Positions 11,122 to 19,505 of a DNA stretch of 23,788 nt are shown one piece after another. Location of the stretch: the NCBI GenBank assembly GCA_019649035.1, contig BMAT01005048.1:319699-343486 (forward strand). Direction: 5' to 3'. The position numbers and the translations under genes are program-made. How positions within the stretch are numbered: the first letter of the stretch is position 1; each line of letters starts with the position of its first letter. The DNA comes from Elysia marginata (taxonomy: Eukaryota; Mollusca; Gastropoda; Plakobranchidae). Under the pieces are notes generated by a model. It had not been told where the DNA came from and did no database searches. It saw nothing but the letters and a program-made list of their open reading frames with translations.

Positions 11122-11465
11122 TACCCCTGGAACATCATGGTGATGCTCATCCTCCTCTGATCACAGTTTCATAAATAACGATCATCCAAGTTTTAGATTT
11201 ACTTACCACAAGGTTACAAACCCGAACAATGCTAGACTTTGAGGCAAAGTCATCTCAGGAGCATTCTTTATTTCCAGAGTATGTCAAGCCAATTTTAGAT
11301 CTGAAGATCTGATGAGCAGAAAAATGTTGGAGATTGATATCATACAACAATTAATGTAGATATTCACACAAATGAAATTAATACAAATGCCATTTCATAA
11401 TTTCATAATCTTGTCCCTTTTAAAATATCCATTTCTCATTTGGGACAGTTTTAACAAATTCATCT
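11122..11465. other. Non-coding stretch upstream of LTR element
   Basis: No gene or repeat recognised. It ends at the host DNA flanking the retrotransposon insertion. Confidence 0.5.
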
Positions 11466-11579
11466 TCCATATGTAACTGTAACGAAGTTAGAAATTGTTT
11501 TAGTCTAGTTCTTTAGTCATGCTCCATATGTACCTGTAACGAAGTTAGAGATTGTTTTAGTCTAGTTCTTTAGTCATGC
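11466..11579 (+). repeat. 57-bp tandem duplication at the 5' LTR edge
   Basis: The 57-base unit 11466-11522 is repeated at 11523-11579 with about two differences. Each unit holds 12 bases of non-LTR sequence (TCCATATGTAAC or TCCATATGTACC) followed by the first 45 bases of the LTR. The 3' LTR has only one such start. The duplication therefore arose after insertion and includes host flank. Confidence 0.9.
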
Positions 11580-11930
11580 TATGTACAATGTAGACCTAGA
11601 TTAAGGCTACGCTTGTTTTCTTCATGGAATGTGTTAGGTATTCGTAGTTTTAAGTAACTTACGGTGTTCATAACTCATTAAAATCTAGAATGATCGCCTA
11701 TTGTTAGTTTTGTAGATCTAGGCTTCTGGATTTATCTAGATTCCCACCTTCCAGTTCATTTACATAATGTTTGATGACGTGAGAGGAATTTCGGGCGACT
11801 TATTTTAACTTGGCTTGCGATTGGGTGTCGCTGCCGCATTAGGCCACGCCTTTCTCACCTTTCTTGTAAAGGGTCGAATTTTCGAGCAATAGCTAGAACT
11901 TGTATTCTATTTCTAGATGTGTGTTTTGCC

Positions 11931-11937
11931 TATAAAT
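11931..11937 (+). promoter_or_regulatory. LTR TATA box (5' LTR)
   Basis: TATAAAT followed by AGAGCTCGCGCGG, a typical core promoter for the genomic RNA. The same motif is conserved at 17388-17394 in the 3' LTR. The transcript should begin about 25-30 bases downstream. Confidence 0.75.
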
Positions 11938-12132
11938 AGAGCTCGCGCGGTTAATTAAAAAGTTTGAGAAGACTGAGAGGCTAGAATACTGGACGAAGAG
12001 AGAGTGAGCAGTTTTCTGCAACAGTTAGATCTACGATTTGTTTATGTTGGACATTGGCAATTCCACTGTTATTATTTTCAACTGCTACTGGATGTGAATA
12101 CTGTTTCGTGTTGATTTCTTCATTTTGAGTTG

Positions 12133-12138
12133 AATAAA
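12133..12138 (+). terminator. LTR poly(A) signal AATAAA (5' LTR)
   Basis: AATAAA in the sequence GTTGAATAAACTTATT, identical in the 3' LTR at 17592-17597, where it would act in 3' end formation. Confidence 0.7.
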
Positions 12139-12259
12139 CTTATTTTCTACGCTCTTCACACGACTTTTCACGTTTTCAAGATTTTAAAAGAACTCACAAG
12201 TCTCGAATGAGGAATTTTAATCGTTTACTCGCCTATCAATTCTGGTATTTGTGACATAT

Positions 12260-12277
12260 TGGGGACTTCGACGAGAT
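12260..12277 (+). other. Primer-binding site
   Basis: TGGGGACTTCGACGAGAT starts three bases after the 5' LTR, at the place and with the TGG start required for pairing with a tRNA 3' CCA end. It agrees with the usual tRNA-Pro site at about 12 of 18 positions, mainly at both ends. The primer tRNA is therefore uncertain: it may be a divergent tRNA-Pro or another tRNA. Confidence 0.7.
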
Positions 12278-12328
12278 CTTGGACAGTGATATCGTGTAAT
12301 AGATCTAGATCGGAATAAATCCACGAAG

Positions 12329-13487
12329 ATGGCAACAAGGGAAGAAATCGTTCAGCAAGCAGATTTGTTAGGATATCGAGGTGAGAAGAGGGAGGAGTAC
12401 TTGAAACAGGAATTTAAAGTTTTGGCGGAAAGTGCTGCGACTGCAAGGAAAGAAGAACTAGAGGCAGAACGCGCTGCAAAGATAGAACTAGAGAAGATGA
12501 GACTAGAAACAGAGATGAAAATATTACAGGCGAAAATACAGGCTGGAATAGTGAAGGATGAAACTGTCGCTAACACGTCAAGATTTAGTGACGCAAGTGC
12601 CAAGCATCCATAACTCCCTCATTTCCAGGACAGAAAAGAGGATCTCGATATTTGGTTGACACGATTTAAGAGGTTTGCTGAAAGTAACAACTGGTCAACT
12701 GGCTGTGTGCACTATTGACGGGGCATGCTTTGGATTGCTACGGGCGGCTATCGTCGGAACAGGCACAGGACTATGACAAAGTGAAACAAGCGCTGATGAA
12801 GAGGTATGACTTAATGGAGGATGGCTATCATTGCAAGTTTAGGTCATGCAAGCCTGCTGAAGGTGAGAGTCCTGACATGTTCATTGTGCGAATCATGACA
12901 TATTTAGATAGGTGGATAGAGTTGTCTAGGACAGAGAAGTCTTATGAGAAGTTGAAAGACTTGATAGTGTGAGAACAGTTTTTGGATGCCTGTCCAGAGG
13001 ATCTAGCTACCAGTTTGCGGGAGAAAGACCTGCCTACACTTGAAAGAATAGCAAAGGAGGCAGACTTGTTCTTAAGGCCAGACACAGAAAATTGTGTGAT
13101 CAACCTCGTAGGGTGTTTCAAAATAACGCTCGGCCCAAAATTGATCCTGTACGGCTGATTGAACCTGAGAAGAAGCTCAACAGTGGACAACGTACGAGAG
13201 AGGCCAAGGTGGGCGTGGCTGACCAGCAGTTGTGTTTTAAGTGCAAGAAAACTGGACACATCGCTCGTTACTGCACAGCTGTGGATACTACGATGAAAAA
13301 GGCTGGTGCAGGAGTGGTGTTGAAGGCAACCGAGGTGAAGACAGCCGAAGTGAAGAAACCTACGGAGGGCTCCACGATGAAGATGACGGACAATCTTCAA
13401 AGTGAAGTGAAAGACGATATGTTGCAGTTGGCCAGCGGAAAGTCTGTACCTGTGATAATGATTCATGAACTGTGCTGCTCTGAGTGA
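12329..13487 (+). pseudogene. gag: gag pseudogene (capsid with SCAN-like part, CCHC nucleocapsid)
   Basis: This would encode the structural polyprotein that packages element RNA. The ATG at 12329 is the first after the primer-binding site and opens a 94-codon frame rich in Glu, Lys and Ala, likely a coiled coil. After an in-frame TAA (12611-12613) the same frame goes on with capsid-like sequence (DIWLTRFKRF). A frame change near 12700 leads to 12715-12972, which includes the conserved ALMKRYDL and KPAEGESPD. A TGA ends it at 12970-12972, and capsid homology continues in the same frame (EQFLDACPEDLA), then shifts near 13085-13092. The last piece (13092-13487) contains the zinc knuckle CFKCKKTGHIARYC at 13233-13274. 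The capsid C-terminal region resembles the Gag from which SCAN domains derive. The gene has two stops and two internal frame changes. Confidence 0.9.
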
Positions 13488-13776
13488 TCCAGAGAAGACA
13501 AAGAGTCTTTGTTTGCCTATCCTGAGAGATGAGATAGACCGTCGAGAAGTCGACGTGATGCGTGACACTGGCTGCGAAGGTGTCGTGGTTGGGAGACAAC
13601 TGGTCGATGCGGGTCAACTGACTGGTGAGTGCTGTCTACTGCTGAGAATAGATAACACCGCGTTGTTGGCGGAGAAAGCGGTCATCAACTTGAGGACGCC
13701 TTTTCTTAGTGGAGAAGTGAAGGCGTTGTGCATCCCGGACGCCATCTGCGATGTCATGAATCGTGGACGGAGCTAG
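13465..13776 (+). pseudogene. pol: Retropepsin (aspartic protease) region of pol
   Basis: This region would cut the Gag-Pol polyprotein inside the particle. The 103-codon frame overlaps the end of gag by 23 bases in another frame. The catalytic motif DTG is at residues 34-36 (13564-13572), within VMRDTGCEGVVVGRQLV, a typical Gypsy protease start. The second half (TPFLSGEVKALCIPDAICDV) fits the family. A frame change near 13757 follows, and the sequence continues directly into the integrase, not into reverse transcriptase. Whether the gag/protease frame change near 13465 is a programmed shift or a lesion cannot be decided from one copy. Confidence 0.9.
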
Positions 13777-15165
13777 GAGCCGAGAGGATCCCGACATGTC
13801 TGTGATGGTGGGTGCGGCGACGACCAGGTCGCAAGCAAAGCGCGATGCAGTAACGAAGCCATTACGGGTGCCTGATATGGACAGGCACGGAGGAGTGGAT
13901 CGTGAACAGTTGATCAAACTCCAACAAGAGGATCCAAGGATTCAAGAACTAGTGGATGCTGGCAGAACTTCGCAGAGAGAAGGGAAAGTTGTTTCCTTCG
14001 AGAAGGCGAGGGGCATCGTGTATCGTCGATACGAGGATCCTGGGCGTAATGCGAGCATTAAGCAGGTTGTGCTACCCAAGTCACCGCGCGAATATGTGAT
14101 GTCAGTAGCCCACTATTCCCTGACTGGAGCACATCTTGGGATCAGGAGAACGAAGGACAAAGTTCTCAATAACTTCTACTGGCCTGGGGTAGATGGCGAC
14201 GTGACAAGATACTGCCGATCGTGCGACGTGTGTCAACGGACGGTGAAGAATGGTATCGTGCCGAGAGTACCCTTGGAGAAAGTTCCCCTTGTTGACACTC
14301 CATAATCCATTTAAGAGAATGGCCATGGACATAGTAGGTCCGATTAACCCACCGAATGAAGCAGGGCACAGATTCATCCTGACACTCATAGACTACACTA
14401 CAAGATACGCAGAGGCAGTGCCACTACGCAAGATTGACATTGCCGCTGAGGCTCTGTTGGACATCTATAGCCGACTTGGCCTACCAGAGGAAGTGCTAAG
14501 TGATCAAGGAAAACAGTTCATGTCAGACTGTATGAAGGAAGTCTGCCGCCTCCTTGGTATCAAACAGAAGGCCATGACTCCCTATCATCCTATGTGCAAC
14601 GGACTAGTGGAAAGATTTAATGCCACATTGAAGACTTGCCTATGTCGTTTTTGCAGTGAACAGCCTCGTTAGTGGCACCAATACATCAATCCGCTCCTGT
14701 TTGCTTATAGAGGTGCCACAGGAGTCAACGCACTTTGCCCCGTTCGAGTTGCTATACGGAAGAACTGTGCAAGGTCCCATGTATATTTTGGGCAAGTTGT
14801 GGACGAAGGACATTGAAGAGCCAAAAGTGAAGACAAGCTACGAATATGTTCTAAATCTTCGTGAGCGGCTCGACGATACGCTAAAAATAGCTTGCGAAGA
14901 ACTTGAGAAGGCTCAGGGGCGACAAAAGCACTACCTCGACCGGACTGCGAAGTGCAGAAAATTCTCTTTGGGAGAGAAAGTTTTAGTCCTGCTGCCGACA
15001 GATTTGAATAAATTACTGATGCAGTGGAAAGGACCATTCAAAGTTATGGCCACGGTCGGAGTGAACGATTACTGGATCAACATGGGTGGAAAAGTGAAGA
15101 CCTTCCATGCTAACCTGTTGAAGGGGTACATCGCTCGTGACCAGGACATCCATCAAGCCGCTGTT
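13763..15165 (+). pseudogene. pol: Integrase region of pol, placed before RT
   Basis: This region would insert the cDNA into the genome. The N-terminal zinc-binding HHCC (H at residues 117 and 124, C at 151 and 154 of the frame opening at 13763; 14111-14224) is followed by YWPG. A 7-base insertion (14303-14309, TAATCCA) brings a stop and shifts the frame. The catalytic core follows in the 14250-14672 frame: D in AMDIVGP (14328-14330), D in LSDQGKQF (14502-14504) and E in NGLVERF (14610-14612), with exactly 35 residues between the last two (DD35E). A TAG at 14670-14672 and a 2-base loss near 14711 come next. The C-terminal part in frame 14656-15600 has GEKVLVLLP and WKGPFKV (GPF at 15031-15039), the GPY/F module of Gypsy integrases. 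All catalytic residues remain, but no single frame spans the domain. Confidence 0.93.
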
Positions 15166-15600
15166 GATGAAGGACCACCCACAAGCAGCTCTGCCATATC
15201 AGCTGCGAGTCTAACTGTCATTGAAGATATCGAAGGTGAACACTTCAATGACAGCGACTGTGAAACCCTAATAGAACTAGGCAGTTGGTGCAGCAATGAG
15301 ACAGTCAACGATCTACAATACGGTGATCAACTGACCCCGGATCAACAAAGGCAGCTGGAGGAGATCGCCTCATCGTACTCCTCTATCTTCAGTGATCGAC
15401 CTGGTACCATGTCAACTGAGGAACATTGCATCGAGCTGACGTCATCAACTCCTGTGCATCAACGCCCTTACCCAGTGCTGTACGCAATGAGGCAGACTGC
15501 TAGACGAACTCAGGAAGATGGAAGACTTGAAGATCATCAGGAAAAGTTCATCACCTTATTCTTCTCCCATTGTAGTCGTCAAGAAGAAAGACGGTTCTAA
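14656..15600 (+). pseudogene. pol: Uninterrupted frame joining integrase C-terminus to RT N-terminus
   Basis: This 314-codon frame is the longest in the window and proves the domain order. Residues about 19-160 are the integrase C-terminal region with GPF at 126-128. Residues about 162-218 are an acidic, Ser-rich linker. From about residue 219 (DLQYGDQLTP, EEIASSYSSIFSDRPG) comes the N-terminal lead-in typical of Gypsy reverse transcriptases. The frame leaves the RT homology near 15496, where a frame change occurs, and ends at a chance TAA. The first ~18 codons are out-of-frame read-in before the 2-base loss near 14711, so the listed start is not a real start. Confidence 0.9.
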
Positions 15601-16272
15601 TCAAGTGTGAATTGACTACAGGCGTTTGAATAAGATCACTACTTTTGACCCTTAGCCTATGACACCCCCAGCGGATGTTTTCCAGGGTATGGAGAAGGAT
15701 CAGTACTTCTCAAAGCTTGACCTCAGTAAAGGCTACTGGCAGATACCTGTGCACAAGGAGGACATTCCAAAGACGGCTTTTGTGACAATGGATTGTCACT
15801 ACGAATTCCTGAGGATGCCTTTTGGAATGATGAACTCTCGAGCTACGTTGACCCGTGCCATGAAGAAGTTGCTGTGCGGAATGAACAATGTAGTCGACTA
15901 TATTGATGACCTGCTTGTCCATACAGAGACCTGGGAGGCCCACGTGGAGACTTAAACTGAACTTTTTAGGCGTCTTCGAGAGGTCAACTTCACTTCCAGG
16001 CCAGTTAAGTGCGTTCTTGGATCGTCAACGATTGACTTTTTAGGACACTGCTTGGGTCAAGGCACGATCAGTCTCTAGGATGAAAATGTTGAGAAGGTTA
16101 GGAATGCTCCGAGACCCAAGACGAAGAAAGAAGTTAGAGCATTCTTGGGGCTGGTCGGCTACTACAAAGAGTTTGTGCCCAATTTTGTTGCGATCTCTGC
16201 CCCTCTTTCCGACTTAGTGCGTAAAGGGCAGCCCAATACAGTGAATTGGAGTGACAGCCAGGAGAAGGCTCT
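15310..16272 (+). pseudogene. pol: Reverse transcriptase region of pol
   Basis: This region would copy element RNA into cDNA. After the frame change near 15496 the RT runs in one frame to about 16270, broken by TGA (15608-15610), TAG (15653-15655), TAA (15953-15955) and TAG (16076-16078). Motif A is SKLDLSKGYWQI, with the Asp at 15719-15721. Motif B has FLRMPFGMMNSRATL, where Arg stands in place of the usual small Gly. Motif C is YIDD (15899-15910). The connection region shows FLGH and FLGLVGYYKEFVPNF near 16140-16185. Two of the four stops lie one C-to-T or similar single change from the family's usual residue. The motifs remain although the gene is dead. Confidence 0.93.
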
Positions 16273-16695
16273 TTGAAGTTTGCAGTGACGTCAAAGCCAG
16301 TTCTGCAGTTGCCGGATATTGACAAGAGGTTCATTCTTAGAATAGACGCATCTGGCCGTGGACTTGGCGCAGCTCTCATGCAGGAGAGTGATGGCTTGCT
16401 ATTTCCCATTGCTTACGCCAGCAAGAAATTGACAGATAGGGAGCAAAAGTATTCAGTGATTGAGAGAGAGGCTCTTGCTATCGTGTGGGGAGTGAAAAAG
16501 TTTTCATTGTATCTTTATGGAACTAAATTTACTTTGCAAACGGACCATGGTCCACTACAATTTTTGAAGGCTGCAAAGTTTGAGAGTCCTAGAATAATGA
16601 GATGGGCGTTAGCCTTGCAAGCAGACACTTTTAATGTTCAATACATTAAGGGAAGTGAAAATGTTGGTGCAGATTATCTAAGTCGAATTGAATAA
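16273..16695 (+). pseudogene. pol: RNase H region of pol (intact domain, no own start)
   Basis: This region would remove RNA from RNA-DNA hybrids during reverse transcription. It is an uninterrupted frame reached by a frame change near 16270; the first codon is TTG, not a start. It has the catalytic Asp in LRIDASGRGLGAAL (residue 25), Glu in VIEREALAIVWG (residue 66), Asp in LQTDHGPLQFL (residue 91) and the terminal GADYLSR. It ends pol at a TAA (16693-16695). No integrase follows; the usual Gypsy place for it is empty. Confidence 0.95.
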
Positions 16696-16978
16696 TGTAT
16701 CAGAATAGTTATTGAGAATGAGATTGTATGATTTGGTGCTTTCTTTTATTTTGTTTTGACAACTGACCTGTTGGATAATTATGAAGCTAATTATGTGCTT
16801 TGCATTTGGTTTTTGTACTCTTTGGTTTCTTTTAGTTTATTATTATTAATTGAATAAGTATGAAAACAAGAGATTCATAACCATATCATGCATTTTTTCT
16901 GTTCAAGAAGTGTTATTGATTGGTGTTGATGCCCTTTCATTATGATTCTTTGGAATTTGTTACTGCGTAAAAATTCTT
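16696..16978 (+). other. Non-coding 3' part of the LTR element
   Basis: T-rich sequence between the pol stop and the purine tract. No envelope-like or other frame of useful length is present. Confidence 0.7.
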
Positions 16979-16991
16979 AAATGGGGGCGTG
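16979..16991 (+). other. Polypurine tract
   Basis: AAATGGGGGCGTG directly before the 3' LTR. The G5 core is in the position expected for the plus-strand primer, although the last four bases are not all purine. Confidence 0.7.
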
Positions 16992-17387
16992 TGTAACGAA
17001 GTTAGAGATTGTTTTAGTCTATTTCCTTAGTCATGCTATGTACCATGTAGACCTAGATTAAGGCTACGCTTGTTTTCTTCATAGAATGTGTTAAGTATTC
17101 GTACTTATAAGTAACTTGCGGTGTTCATAACTCATTATAATCTAGAATGATCGCCTACTGTTAGTTTTGTAGATCTAAACTTCTGGATTTATCTAGATTC
17201 CCACCTTCCGGTTCATTTACATAATGTTTGATGACGTGAGAGGAATTTCGGGCGACTTATTTTAACTTGGCTTGCGATTGGGTGTCGCTGCCGCATTAGG
17301 CCACGCCTCTCTCACCTTTCGTGTAAAGGGTCAAATTTTCGAGCAATAGCTAGAACTTGTATTCTATTTCTAGATGTGTGTTTTGCC

Positions 17388-17394
17388 TATAAAT
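17388..17394 (+). promoter_or_regulatory. LTR TATA box (3' LTR)
   Basis: TATAAAT, identical in context to the 5' LTR. In this LTR it could drive transcription outward into 17.7 kb onwards, although no gene is seen there. Confidence 0.6.
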
Positions 17395-17591
17395 AGAGCT
17401 CGCGCGGTTAATTAAAAAGTTTGAGAAGACTGAGAGGCTAGAATACTGGACGAAGAGAGAGTGAGCAGTTTTCTGCAAAAGTTAGATCTGCGATTTGTTT
17501 AAATGGTGGACATTGGCAATTCCACTGTTATTATTTTCGACTGCTGCTGGATGTGGATACTGTTTCGTGTTGATTTCTTCATTTTGAGTTG

Positions 17592-17597
17592 AATAAA
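17592..17597 (+). terminator. LTR poly(A) signal (3' LTR)
   Basis: AATAAA within GTTGAATAAACTTATT. This is the copy that would direct 3' end formation of the genomic RNA. Confidence 0.7.
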
Positions 17598-17715
17598 CTT
17601 ATTTTCTACGTTTTTCACACGACTTTTCACGTTTTCAAGATTTTAAAAGAACTCACAAGTCTCGCATCAGGAATTTTATTCGTTTACTCGCCTATCATTT
17701 CTGGTGTTTGTGACA

Positions 17716-19215
17716 GTTAACAAAAGCAAAATCGAAAAGTATGGCAAGTTAGATCGTGTAATCTAACTAAATTATAACCAAATTGCAGCATTATTTATGA
17801 CGACAGCCAAATGGGCTAAATATACTGAACAATGCACATTTGTCTTTTGCCCTTTATCTACTAATTTTTTTTATTTGCATCAGGAATATTCTAGATTAGA
17901 ATTGATCGACTCTTCCATATAATGCCATGGATAGGATGCCTCTGCTGAGTAAAATGTATAAAATTAACACTTTCACTTGCTATGCATATCCATATTTAAC
18001 TCAATAGGATGCCACTTTTGAGCCCTATATTATAGTTTCTCAGCCAAATATTATTTACCTTTCATACTTAAGGGTCAACTTCGTGCTTGTTATAATATTT
18101 TTAAAAAATTGACGAGTACTTTTAACTTTTTGTGTACAGTACACTGACAATAAGAGGTAGTTAAAAATGTAATATTAGCATAGTTTGTAATTGAGTGTTG
18201 AAATCAAAAGAGAAAACTGTAGTGTAAGTTCAAGTTTGAAAATGATACCATTAATAATTAAAGTTAAGAAATGGCTGACAACAAATTATTACTAAACAAA
18301 AATACTGAAATTATTTTTGGCCACCTCAAAATGATTTAAAAACTAAAATTATGAAGTTTCAGTTAAAATCAATCCAATGGCTATTCAATTTTATAAGATT
18401 TTATGCATGCAAAAAGTTTAAAAACCTTGTGTTGTAATGTTAATGAACTTTTGATGATTCTAGAGGTAAATTATTTAACCAGTAACATACATATTTTAAT
18501 TTTTTTATGCGATATGATGTGCCTGTGAGAGTCTGGTTAAAACCTTTGCTGTTATAAAAAACCATTTCAAGACTTATCTTGTTCTAAAACCTAAGCTAGA
18601 CAAATTTAACATAAATTTCACTGAGTGGTAAAAAAAAACAACTGCTATCTGAACAAAAAACATTGCAAAGGTAGCAGATAGTTCAAAACAATGTTGCTAG
18701 AATTGTAACTGTAGATCTATGCAAGACTGTACCACATGTAATTAGTATGATCATCTTTAATTTTAAGAAAGAATTGTGTACAGCTTGTACTACAAGTTGG
18801 CTCTCATTTAAAAGCTGCAAATCAGGCTGTGACCAAAGATTGTGATTCTGTCGTTTGTGATATTTTTTTAAGAAAGAACTCAAGGTTATCATTATAAACC
18901 AAGTTTAAATTCACATCTCTCTCAGTACAATATGTAGTACTGTTGAAAATTTTATCCAAAAAGAAATGAGAGAAAAACATTTACTGTCAGATGTGATGGT
19001 GGACAAAAATTATGGCATCACAACCACAGTTCAGGTTTTACGTAGGAGTGACACCGTTAGAACTATGTTTCTTGCTCAAGATTTATTCATTTAAAATCTA
19101 TTTTTAAAGCATTATGATGCAAAAATTTTTCATCGCCTACTATGTACCCCCCAAGACTGGGGTTGCCGCCCTAACTAGAAGGCCTAAGCTTGACTCCTTA
19201 GAACCGGATTCTCCA
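17716..19215. other. AT-rich stretch, no gene seen
   Basis: Host flank of the retrotransposon. It contains only short random frames, for example one on the minus strand at 18683-18892, and no recognised repeat. Confidence 0.5.
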
Positions 19216-19505
19216 GCTAGATCTTACTAAACAATTTTTAGTTTAGACTCTTTTGAACATCTAGATTCTAGGAAAAATAAGTCTAGATCTAGAATCTATT
19301 TAATTTCATCTAGAAATCTAGATTCTAAATCTAGATCTATAATAAAAATCTAGATACATTTAGGATTTGCAATGAGCCAAAATAAAAATTTGGATCCTAG
19401 ACCCTAGGTAGATCTAGATCTATCTAAAATCTAGATCTAGATCTACTATCTAGATCTAGACTATAGATCCTATAGATAATATGATTTAGAACATGATCTA
19501 GATCT
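19216..19505. repeat. Cluster of CTAGATCTAG palindromes
   Basis: I count about 17 CTAG tetramers in about 290 bases, mostly within overlapping TCTAGA and AGATCT palindromes such as ATCTAGATCTAGATCT. The order is irregular, so this is a motif-rich region and not a simple tandem repeat. Smaller groups occur at 4963-4992, 12300-12311 and inside both LTRs. Confidence 0.85.

Larger units (their letters stand above)
11535..12256 (+). repeat. 5' LTR (722 bp)
   Basis: Starts TGTAACGAAG and ends GGTATTTGTGACA, with the usual TG...CA ends. It matches the 3' LTR with about 29 substitutions and one 2-base length difference by my count, so about 96% identity. U3 holds a TATA box (11931-11937). An AATAAA signal (12133-12138) lies about 200 bases downstream of it, so R and U5 follow in normal order. 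The start is duplicated (see 11466-11579). Confidence 0.95.
11535..17715 (+). mobile_element. Complete, dead Gmr1-type Ty3/Gypsy LTR retrotransposon
   Basis: A 6.2-kb element bounded by two LTRs starting TGTAACGAAG and ending GTGACA. In order it holds a primer-binding site, Gag with a CCHC knuckle, protease (DTG), integrase (HHCC, DD35E, GPF), reverse transcriptase (YIDD), RNase H, and a purine tract. Integrase lies upstream of reverse transcriptase, the opposite of most Gypsy elements and as described for Gmr1 elements. There is no frame for an envelope protein between RNase H and the 3' LTR. Seven in-frame stops and about eight frame changes interrupt the coding region, so it can move only with help, if at all. 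No clean target-site duplication is visible: GTAAC precedes the outermost LTR start and GTTAAC follows the 3' LTR. Confidence 0.95.
16992..17715 (+). repeat. 3' LTR (724 bp)
   Basis: Starts TGTAACGAAG, ends GGTGTTTGTGACA. It has TATAAAT at 17388-17394 and AATAAA at 17592-17597. It is two bases longer than the 5' LTR owing to an extra AA near 17502. It is followed by GTTAAC of host DNA. Confidence 0.95.

Noticed and set aside
13465..13487. Programmed gag-pol frameshift
   Set aside because: The two frames overlap here, but the copy has many other frame changes and no clear slippery site with downstream structure was seen; undecidable from one copy.
12942..13568. 208-codon minus-strand frame opposite gag
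   Set aside because: Shadow frame; the plus strand has a clear CCHC knuckle and capsid homology in the same DNA.
11535..17715. Copia element, because integrase precedes RT
   Set aside because: The integrase has the GPY/F module and the RT, RNase H and Gag all have Gypsy features, so it is a Gypsy element with changed order.
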